Notes under the pieces: model-generated | The model's database searches: none | What the model was told of the DNA's origin: nothing | Seen by the model: the letters and a program-made list of their open reading frames with translations, nothing else | Translations under genes and position numbers: made by a program | From: Shinisaurus crocodilurus | Lineage: Eukaryota > Chordata > Lepidosauria > Squamata > Shinisauridae | NCBI GenBank assembly: GCA_021292165.1 | Contig: CM037879.1 | Coordinates: 247,195,797-247,259,796 of the forward strand | Direction: 5' to 3' | Length of the DNA stretch: 64,000 nucleotides | Shown here: positions 56,180 to 64,000 of the stretch, piece after piece | Numbering within the stretch: position 1 is the stretch's first letter | How the letters are laid out: every line of letters begins with the position of its first letter

Positions 56180-56825
56180 GTTAATTATTCTGGACAATGT
56201 ATTAAGGGGATCAAAAAATGATTTAATTAAAGAGTATAATATCTTTAAAATGGCAGAAACACAAGTGGGTGACACACCATGTTATTAATTTTACTTTCTA
56301 GCCTTTAGACTCTTTCTCTACAAGACTTGAGCAACTTTGGACAAACAAGTAACCTGGGTTTCCTCTTTTCACACTTCCTACCAATGGAAGATACATAAAT
56401 TTCTGCTTTGAACCATACACAGGCACCATTCAGACACCAGTTCCTACCCTCAGCTGTCCTTTCTTTCTCTTACTTTCTATGGCTGCAATACTACACACAT
56501 TTACCTTGAGTAAGTCCAGTTTAATGTAGTGGGACTTACCGTACTTCTGTGTAGACAAACATAAGGTTGCACTGTAAAGCAATCTTCTTACCCAGTGGGT
56601 TTTGTATTTGGAATGCAAATCAGAAGATCACAGCACAGCACACAAATGAATTTTCCCAATTGTGTCCAGCCGCATCAAGTGACCCAGAGCATGAAATGTG
56701 ACCCCCATATTCCTTACTCTGTATTATTCCACTTGAACTTGAGTAAACCTCCACAAAAATTGTCATTCATTGGGAAGGAAGTACCTTGCACCAGGCAAAA
56801 CTTTTGAGAGAGCTGGAGGGAGAAG
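56180..56825. other. Intronic sequence with a dispersed repeat fragment
   Basis: A copy of the family noted at 748-845 lies at about 56480-56580 (TTGAGTAAGTCCAGTTTAAT ... GGGACTTACC). No exon seen. Confidence 0.4.
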
Positions 56826-57218
56826 AACAGGCTGCTTACCTGTAACTGTGGTTCTTCAAGTGGTCATCTGTGCATTCACACACATGGGTTCTGCACCTGC
56901 GCGAAGCCTCATTTGGGAAACTTTTTTAGCTGAGGAATTTGGGCAGGAACTGTTCCCCCACTGTCCTAACACGCATGCTCCTATTGGGTTCCCGCCTATT
57001 CCCTCAGTTCCTTGAGACCACCTATTGTGGCCTCGGAACTGAGAGAAATCTCAGTATCAAATATTGCTACAGAGAGTGACATCGGTACTGACAGATAACT
57101 GCTCCAAGTAGCAACATCAAACATGACATTGACACTAGAGTGGGGTTGGTGGGTGGGTTGTGTGAATGCACAGATGAGCACTTGAAGAACCACAGTTACA
57201 AGTAAGCAACCTGTTTTT
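56826..57218. repeat. Inverted terminal structure of DIRS 2
   Basis: CAGGCTGCTTACCTGTAACT, GTGGTTCTTCAAGTGGTCAT and CTGTGCATTCACAC (56828-56882) mirror GTGTGAATGCACAGATGAGC and ACTTGAAGAACCACAGTTAC ending CAACCTG (57165-57212). Confidence 0.82.
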
Positions 57219-57339
57219 CTTCTTTGTGGTCTCTGTGCATCACACACACAGGCAAGTAACAAGCTGGCTTACTGGAAGCAGGTCAGTGTCATCACTGCAA
57301 CAGCGAGGAAAGGACAGCCCTGACAAAGGCACAGTCTGC

Positions 57340-58445
57340 TCAAGCCCATACGTCCAGCTGGTAATGCTGTATGAAGGTGGTTGGCATTGACCAGGTAGCA
57401 GCCTTGCATAACTCTGGCAAGGGCCCTCCACGATCAAATTCCACAGCAACCCCTCTAGTAGAATGAGCATTTAGCGTTGAGTTCAAGTCTGGCAAGTTCA
57501 TAGGCAAGGGTAATGGTATTCCCCACCCTTGCTGCAAGGCACTGCAAAGAAACAGGCATCCCCTTACATCTTTCTCCATAGCAGATGAAGAGTCACTGTG
57601 ATCGATGGAATTACTCAGGACAAGCTTTGTAGCATGCTAAAGATTTATAAATCATAGAGTTAGAAGGGGCCTACAAGGCCATTGAGTCCAACCCCCTGCT
57701 CAATGCAGGAAACTAGAGGAGGGGTCTCCCATCCAAGTAATAACCAGGCCTGACCCTGCTTTGCTTTCCACTCTCAGACAAGCTAAGCCAGCATAAGCCA
57801 CAGGCCTGTTCATACATCAAGAGTATGCAATATACACTCCATCAGTATCGGAGAAGGAAAAAACGCAGGAAGTACAATGTCAGTATTCAAATGAAAATCA
57901 GATACCACTTTGGGAAGAAAGGCAATGTCCGGTCGTAAGACCACCGTATCCCTATGGAACACCAGATAAGGAGAATCAATTCAAAAGGCACACAACTCAC
58001 TGGATTGACGTGCAGATGTAACGGCCACCAGAAAGGCCACCTTCCAGGAAAGAAGCCTGAGGTCCACTGTGGCTAGGGGCTCAAACAGCTTTGTCATTAG
58101 TGCTTTGGCAAGGCTCCAAGAAGGGATCATCAACCAGACAGGTGGGGCAAGATTATGGACACTCTTAAGGAACTGGTGAACAAGAGGGTGAGAAAAAACC
58201 AAGGATCCAGAGAAAGGAGTGTAAAATGCTGAAACAGCCACCAAGTAAACTTTAATGGATGACATCTTCAATCCCTTGTCCATCAGAGAAAGGAGAAATT
58301 TTAGAATGCAATGCACTGGACAAGTGGATGGGTCAGCACTGTTTGCTTTCACAAAGATAGAGAAAACTGACCATTTCCATCTGTATGAGCGCCTGGTGGC
58401 CGGCTTCCGTGTCGCATCGAAGATTGCCTGAATCTCTACAGGCAA
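57340..58445 (-). pseudogene. DIRS tyrosine recombinase remnant split by a SINE
   Basis: The frame 58445-57981 shows an N-terminal core-binding region (TRRSYRWKWSVFSIFVK, CPVHCILKFLLSLMDKGLKM) and the box around the first catalytic Arg (VTSARQSSEL, with R within TSARQ). The C-terminal region with the nucleophilic Tyr (TFIQHYQLD) lies at about 57400-57350. Between them, the 57648-57810 SINE and decayed sequence hold the expected His-x-x-Arg box. In DIRS elements this enzyme integrates a circular DNA intermediate without target duplication. Confidence 0.82.
57648..57810 (-). mobile_element. 5S-rRNA-derived SINE with CR1-like tail, copy 2
   Basis: On the minus strand: CAGGCCTGTGGCTTATGCTG, GCTTAGCTTGTCTGAGAGTG, GAAAGCAAAGCAGGGTCAGG and CCTGGTTATTACTTGGATGG, then the GGGGTTGGACTCAATGGCCT tail and TCTATGATTTATAAA. 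It matches copy 1 (31866-32038) along its whole length, including the non-5S 5' end, so that end is part of the family consensus. Inserted in the DIRS recombinase region. Confidence 0.87.
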
Positions 58446-59586
58446 CTGAAGGTATCGAATCTATTACCTCAGTCTCCATGCCGTGATTCATAGTGTCATG
58501 AGGTCTGGGTGTTGAATCTGACCGTGGCTGTGGGTGAGAAGTCAGGATCATATGAAGTCGAAGGTTCTCCCTGCCGCTTCTGTGAAGAGGTGGGGCAAAC
58601 CACGCCTGCCTCCGCCACCACGGAGCAATGAGGATACAACTGGTGTTCTCCATCCTGATCTTCACTATTGCCTGGTGAGTAGAGGGAATTGAGGAAAAAG
58701 GTAGAAGAGGCTGCCAGTCCATGGACGGAGAAAAGAGACTCCCAGAGAGTTGGGGCCGAGACAAGCCCTGGTGCAGAAGTTGGTGCAAACTGCATTTGTT
58801 GCCATCGCAAACAGATCCACATTGGGGACTCCCCAGTGATCAAAGATGTACTGTCAAACTCAAGGATCTAGTTCCCACTAATGTGATGTTATGGCAACTC
58901 TGCTGAGGGCATCTGCCAGAATATTGTCCTTTCCAGCTATGTGAATTGCTGTGAATATCATTTTCCTTGGAAAAGCCCAATCAAAAAGCCGAAGAGTTAA
59001 CCAGGTGAGGTTGGATGACCTCGTCCCTCCCTGCTTGTTCAGGTAAGCAACTACGGTAGTGTTGTCTGTGACAATCTGGATTCTATGCCCTATGAGCTCT
59101 TGAAAGCTTTGAGTGCATTCCAAACTGCCAATAGCTTGAAATGGTTGATGTGGGGCTTGGGTGGACCAGATCCCTTCCATTGTCAGCTTCCCTGCAGTGT
59201 GCTCCCCAGCCAAGAAAGGAGGCATCCGTAATGAGAGTCCTTGTATGGTTCAGAGGGAGAAAAGGCAAACCTTCTTCCAAGTTGAAGAAGTTGCCTTTGA
59301 CCATCCACCATCAAAGGGAAGAGCGTATCTCAGGCTGGAGACTTAGGTAGTACGATGGGCATCCTGTGTGGGCTCAAAGGCTCTCAGAAACCAATTTTGT
59401 AGTAGCCTCATCCAAAGCCGGGCAAAGGTGACAACTGACACTGTCGAAGCCATGAGTCCTAGGAGCCACTGAATCATGTAAGCCATGACTCCCCCAGCCT
59501 GATGTAGTATCTCTGCCGACGTAAGGATAGCCTGCACTCAATCCTGAGGCAAATACGCTCGACCGATGTGGGCATCCAGAACTGGC

Positions 59587-60048
59587 TCAAATGTATTGAA
59601 TCATCCTCGTAGGTCGAAGGACATACTTCTCTCGGTTTACATAAAAACCAAGATCTTGTAGAAGGGTGAGGGTCAGAGAAATCGCCCAATTGAGACCAGC
59701 TTCCATCAAGTCCACGACTAACCAATTGTCCAAGTATGGGAATATTTGAATTCCCTGGGTGCAAAGGTGGGCACACACTACTGCTACGCATTTTGTAAAG
59801 ATGTGTGGGGCCGTGGCAAGCCCGAAAGGCAGGACCTGAAACTGGTAGTCAGTCTGTCCTATGCTGAAACGCAGGAAGCACTGACTGTTGGGGTGTATGG
59901 CGATGAGGAAGTAGGCATCTTTGAGATCGATGGACACAAACCAATCACCCCTGCAAAGAAGAGGCAGGATTGACTGGAGCATTGAGTAATGGAGTTTGTT
60001 CATAATGTTCAATTGTTTATAAAGTTCAAGATGCACAGCCATATACAT
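59587..60048 (-). pseudogene. DIRS reverse transcriptase fragment
   Basis: A 153-codon frame contains GDWFVSIDLKDAYFLIAIHP, the first catalytic aspartate region, then QVLPFGLATAPHIFTKCVAV and QIFPYLDNWLVVDL. The YLDN sequence replaces the usual YLDD, as in fragment 1, so either the family tolerates it or both copies share an ancestor with this change. The frame shifts downstream into RNase H. Confidence 0.85.
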
Positions 60049-60057
60049 TGTTAGGAC

Positions 60058-60120
60058 TATTATTATTTTTATATGACTCTATACCCCTGCTTTATCATAA
60101 ACACCACCACAAGGCGGCTT
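60058..60120 (-). mobile_element. CORE/MIR-like SINE tail fragment
   Basis: TTATTATTATTTTTATATGA followed by CTATACCCCTGCTTTATC and CACAAGGCGGC corresponds to the tail and 3' body of the SINEs at 37254 and 38516. Confidence 0.5.
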
Positions 60121-60536
60121 TTCAGGACAACTGCAAGTTCTTTTTTCTCTCCCCCCCCTTTAAAGCTCTCTCTTTTTCTTACACACACACACACACACAC
60201 ACAATTCCTCTGTCCCTTTCTCTGTTTTGCAATCAGAGGCACACTGCCTCTGTTCATGGAGGCTCCATCTCTTGGACTTTTTCCAGAGCAAATTCCCCTC
60301 CCATATAAATATACTTTTCTCTCTCATTCCCCCATTTTAAAAATGGAGAGGTATTTCATATCGAATCCACCCACCCTAAAGGCAGATATTTCTCTCTTAT
60401 CTTCTCCCTAACCCCTGATTAAATAAACAATTTTGACCTTAAGTATCCTTCCCACCCAGTACCCCTGGTAGACTGACCTAGCATGTCTTGTCACAGTGTT
60501 TCTCTTTTTAGGGGCAAATGATGAAAGAAAAAGTAA

Positions 60537-60598
<62 letters not shown>

Positions 60599-61800
60599 TT
60601 TCTAAATATTTTTCAATCCCCTCCCCCACCTTTGAACCAACACATTTCTGAGCTGGGGATTAAGTAGTGCAATCCTATGCTTTTCTATGCAGACATAAGT
60701 CCCACTGTTTTAAACAGAGCAAATAAGTGTGTATATAGATAGATAGATTGCAACATAAATCTATGGCTCCACCCTTCCCCTCTCCCCCACCCCTCAAAAG
60801 AAAGGAAGGAAGGCATGAGATACCTTTTAAACCTCTGTTGCTGTTTTCCTAAACAGGACACCTTTGGATCTTTGCGAGAAGCTCTAATTTTCAGAAACAA
60901 AAGATTCCTCTCCTTTTTTTCCTGTACACACAAACACACACACACACACACCATCTTTCCCTTCTTCTGACCTAGAGGGGCTTTGGGTGTTTTCAAGAGA
61001 AAAATGAATGTTGTCCTCTCCTTCCCCTTCTATTACTCCTAAACCAACATGTTTCTTGGCTGGGGATTAAGGCTGCAGTCTTATACTCACCTAACTGGGA
61101 GTAAAATAGACATTCTGAAAAGGCATGCATAGGAGTGCACTGTTAATCTATGGTCCCCCCTCCACAAATTACAGCATGATACTTTTAAACCTCTGTGGCT
61201 GATATTTAGGAACACATCTTTGCAAAACTAAAAGAGAAGTCATTTAAAGAAAATTTGGGGGAAAGGAATGAAACTAAACTCAAACCAGAAGTAAAATCAC
61301 TTGGAATACATAAAACTATACAGGCAGGAAGAAAGAAGAAACACAAATACACACACACACACTAAAAGATCTATACCAGCATTTCTTTAAAGCATTTATT
61401 TACTTAAAAATATCCTCATCTACTTTTCTGTCCTTTGCTTGCTTAGTACATATGCACTAAACTTCCGAGCAGGCAATTTTACCAGCAGATATCCCTGGAA
61501 AATGAGGCAGCCATTTTTTAAATTGTGATTGGCATTTTGATTCCCCCCAAAATATAAGAACACATGGGATGATCGGGAAAATAAAATGGCCACCGCAATG
61601 AAAACAAGGCCTATAAAGCCTATAGGCTTTCCCCCTTTCCCCTCAACATTCTAAATCAATAGCTGAAAGGTCCTGGGGAGGCTTCTCCACCTGCAAGGGC
61701 TTATGGTGCGTCCCACTGACTCTCATTACTTCTTAAAAAGCTTATTTAATTTTTTAAAAAAACACCACACACACACACACACACACACACACTTTTTTAA
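60121..61800. repeat. Simple-repeat-rich region with a decayed tandem duplication
   Basis: CA tracts at about 60180-60204, 60569-60597, 60935-60951, 61350-61366 and 61764-61792, plus (CT)n at 60541-60568. A block with CAACACATTTCTGAGCTGGG, GATTAAGTAGTGCAATCCTA and CTTTTAAACCTCTGTTGCTG (60640-60840) recurs, diverged, at about 61040-61200, a period near 420 bp. Confidence 0.65.
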
Positions 61801-62100
61801 AAAAAAATAGTTTTCCACTGACAAGAGGAATAGAAAGCCATCAGTGTTTTATGTGAGACTTTTTTTTTTCATAAACCTTGACTAAAAATGGTTGCCAACA
61901 TGTTTCTCTAAATGCCACTTTTGTCAGAGGGATGTGGGTTTTTGTTTTTTGTTTTTGTCTTTAAACTACTCTTTCTCCTTCAAACGTTCACCAATCCTCC
62001 TGAAATTTTAAGGGTATGTAAAAACAATACCTCCTTTTGGGACCTATAAATTTCAGAAAGATTGGTGCAACTATTCTGATTTTATTAAGCTTAGAATGAC
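61801..62100. other. Unclassified sequence before the Penelope-like element
   Basis: AT-rich, no recognisable termini. Confidence 0.35.
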
Positions 62101-62149
62101 CATCCCCCCATTACCATTTTAAATGGCTGGCTGCTTTTCTTGTCTGCTT

Positions 62150-63215
62150 TTTTGTTTGTTTGTTTGTACTCATGGGCCTTAACAAAGGTCACACTATCAT
62201 GTGTTCTTTAATCATCAGTGATCTTCAAACCATCCTGGACAATGAAACTTCCCTCCCACAGACCTTGGGTGCCAAGTCTGTACTTGCTTACATGTAGCCA
62301 CCTAACTTAAAATGGATACTCACCAGCAACAGACTTCACAACAGAAATACAGTTATAGGAACCAGCCCTGTGGCAGACACAGATGCTAACTGTGTCCCTA
62401 TATCTACTCTGGCAACACTATTAAAGGAACTAATGATGTCATCCACAACATCAGGGGTTTATACACCTGCTGCTCATCTTCCAATGTGATATATTGACTG
62501 TTGTACACCGCTCAGAAAGCTTTGGCTATTGGGTGGTATAGAAATTAAATACATACATACATACATACATGCCATCATTTGCCAGCAATGCCCAACTGCA
62601 TTCTACATAAGACAAACAGGCCAGTCTCTCTCTACACAAAAGAATAAATGGACACAAATCTGACATCAGGAATGGCAATGTTCAGAAACCAGTGAGAGAA
62701 CATTTCAACCTCTCAGGGCACTCTGTCAATGACATTATGGTAGCCATTTTTGACCAAAGAAATGTCAAAGACAGATATCAACTTGAAGTACATCATCAAG
62801 AGATTCAACTCTATTTCCTCTAGTTTGAATAAGGACAAAGGTGTTCTTTTTTTTTTTTTTTTTTTTTTTAATGTACTACATATGTTAATTGGCACACCAC
62901 TGCAATGGTGTCTGTGTTATTACCCAAAAACATTTTGTGAATGGCAACTGTTAAGGAAATTATCACTGTCTGTACTTTTTGCATTTCATTTCTCTCTGAC
63001 CACACAGTTTACACCTCCCCCACCTCCCATAAACACACAGCATGTGTATATAAAACTGCTAATCTGAGGTTAACATTTCAAGCATCTGATGAAGTGGACT
63101 GTGTCCATGAAAACTTATGCCAGAATAAATGTATTAGTCTTTAAGGTGTCACAAGACTCTTCGTTGTTTTTGCTGAGACAGACTAACATGACTACCCCTC
63201 TAGAAACAAAATATT
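62150..63215 (+). mobile_element. Penelope-like element, GIY-YIG endonuclease remnant and 3' tail
   Basis: Around 62640 one plus frame reads RINGHKSDIRNGNVQKPVRE and HFNLSGHSVNDI. Just upstream another frame reads CPTAFYIRQTGQSL. These are the expected neighbours in the GIY-YIG endonuclease of Penelope-like elements (YIGQTG ... INGHRSDI ... KPV.EHF). A frameshift separates them, and an L2-type tail (62486-62569, CATA repeats) is inserted upstream. The 3' tail (63070-63215) carries a hammerhead-like core and GTTTTTGCTGAGACAGACTA ending ACATGACTACCCCTCTAGAA. The reverse transcriptase region was not recognised. A T-run lies at 62848-62870. Confidence 0.72.
63078..63120 (+). ncRNA. Hammerhead-ribozyme-like motif in the Penelope tail
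   Basis: GCAT (63082-63085) and ATGC (63117-63120) can pair as stem I. CTGATGA (63086-63092) is the first core box. TGGAC-TGT-GTCCA (63095-63107) forms stem II. GAAA (63109-63112) is the second core box. Only four nucleotides remain for stem III, so activity is doubtful in a single copy. Minimal hammerheads with tiny stem III are known from Penelope-like elements. Confidence 0.4.
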
Positions 63216-63237
63216 TATTTCAAAGAAGGCAAGAGAA

Positions 63238-63283
63238 GCGCAACCGCGCACGCACACGCGCGCACGCACACACACACACACAC
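63238..63283. repeat. CG/CA-rich microsatellite
   Basis: CGCACGCACACGCGCGCACG followed by CA units, just before the CR1 fragment. Confidence 0.85.
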
Positions 63284-64000
63284 GTAGGGCTCAGCCCTGG
63301 GCCCAGTGCTCTTCAACATTTTTATTAATGACTTGGATGAGGAGGTGCAGGGAATGCTTATCAGATTTGCAGATGACACAAAATTGGGTGGAATAGCTAA
63401 TATAATACCCTGGAAGACAGAAACAAAATTCAAAGTGATCTTGATAGGCTGGAGCGCTGGGCTGAAAACAACAGAATGAAATTTAATAGGGTAAATGCCA
63501 AGTGCTGCACCTAGGAAAAAGAAACCAAATGCACAGTTACAGGATGGGGTAATACTTGGCTCAACAATACTACAAGCAGGAAGGATCTTGGAAGTGTTGT
63601 AGATCACAAGCTGAATATAAGCCAGAAATGTGATGTGGCTGCAAAAAAAGGCAAATGCTATTTTGGACGGCATTAATAGAAGTATAGCTCCCAAATCGTG
63701 TGAAGTCTTAGTTCCCCTCTATTCAGCACTGGTTAGTCCTCATCTTGAGTACTGCATCCAGTTCTGGGCACCACACTTTAAGAAGGATGCAGACAAACTG
63801 GAAAAGGTTCAGAGGAGGGCAACAAGAATGATCAGGGGACTGGAAACAAGACCCTATGAGGAGAGACTGAACGAACTGGGCATGTTTAGCCTTCACAAGA
63901 GAAGAGTGAGGGGGCTCTTCATGTACTTGAAAGGATGTCACTCAGGGGAGGGCCAGGATCTCTTCTCAACCATCCCAGAGTGCAGTAAACGGAATCATGG
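63284..64000 (+). mobile_element. CR1 LINE, reverse transcriptase C-terminal half, runs off the window
   Basis: Plus-strand frames give [20 protein letters not shown] and [11 protein letters not shown] (the FADD catalytic box), a frameshifted stretch, then [40 protein letters not shown] and [15 protein letters not shown], ending in [14 protein letters not shown]. This order is the CR1 RT thumb and C-terminal region. Stops and frameshifts (for example near 63480-63640) show it is dead. The 5' part is missing, probably truncated at the microsatellite. The 3' end lies beyond 64000. Confidence 0.9.

Larger units (their letters stand above)
56826..60048 (-). mobile_element. DIRS-type retrotransposon 2 with RT, RNase H, tyrosine recombinase and inverted ends
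   Basis: Minus-strand order: reverse transcriptase (60048-59587; FVSIDLKDAYFLIAIHPNSQ, VLPFGLATAPHIFTKC, FPYLDNWLVV), RNase H (59304-58878; LITDASFLGWGAHC, IVTDNTTVVAYLNKQGG, GKDNILADALSR), tyrosine recombinase (58445-57981; ATRKPATRRSYRWKWSVF, FLVAVTSARQSSELCAF) and its C-terminus near 57380 (ATWSMPTTFIQHYQLD). It ends in a pair of inverted 55-60-bp repeats (56826-56880 and 57160-57218). A 5S SINE interrupts it at 57648-57810. Frameshifts and stops show it is inactive. The 5' end (gag) is missing. Confidence 0.9.

Overview
The window is vertebrate nuclear DNA, most likely from a squamate reptile (lizard or snake). The repeats point that way: L2 and CR1 LINE 3' ends, a tRNA-derived CORE/MIR-like SINE, DIRS, Penelope-like and gypsy elements, many hAT and TA- or TTA-flanked MITEs, and dense (CA)n and (TAAA)n tracts. 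No operon-like or prokaryotic organisation is present. The species cannot be fixed from the sequence alone.

One host gene is recognised, on the minus strand: two internal coding exons of an ANKS1B (AIDA-1/EB-1) orthologue. The exon at 26442-26344 encodes the end of the first SAM domain. The exon at 14912-14760 encodes the linker and the start of the second SAM domain. Both have consensus AG/GT borders, are multiples of three and join in phase 0. Nearly everything else is read as ANKS1B intron filled with transposable elements.

Layout. 1-14.7 kb: intron with MITEs, an L2 3' end (about 7.64-8.04 kb) and a Harbinger-like MITE pair (11.2-12.1 kb). 12.56-17.36 kb: the SAM2 exon lies between two inverted, about 96% identical 168-bp MITEs. 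17.4-26 kb: a solo LTR (21.2-21.9 kb), LINE 5'UTR-like monomers (22.2 kb), a hAT element (24.5-25.2 kb) and a TA-MITE next to the SAM1 exon. 27.6-36.6 kb: nested retroelements, namely an L1 split by a hAT that retains a transposase C-terminus, and a gypsy element with SCAN-like gag, protease and integrase, interrupted by an L2 and a 5S-rRNA-derived SINE. 37-40.3 kb: hairpin MITE, two CORE-SINEs, Harbinger-like MITE and a solo LTR. 41-44.1 kb: CR1 3' end, DIRS fragment, MITE and L2 endonuclease fragment. 44.9-45.8 kb and 54.5-55.8 kb: two DNA transposons of different superfamilies sharing internal cargo. 47.4-51.1 kb: an inverted pair of solo LTRs. 56.8-60.05 kb: a DIRS element with reverse transcriptase, RNase H and tyrosine recombinase, carrying a second 5S SINE. 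60.1-64 kb: simple repeats, a Penelope-like element with a hammerhead-like motif, and a CR1 LINE running off the edge.

No tRNA or rRNA gene, CRISPR array or complete intact transposon ORF was found. All element ORFs are fragmentary. The most interesting items are the inverted MITEs flanking the SAM2 exon, the 5S-headed SINE, three hammerhead-like cores in retroelement tails, cargo shared by two transposon superfamilies, and four solo LTRs with readable target-site duplications.
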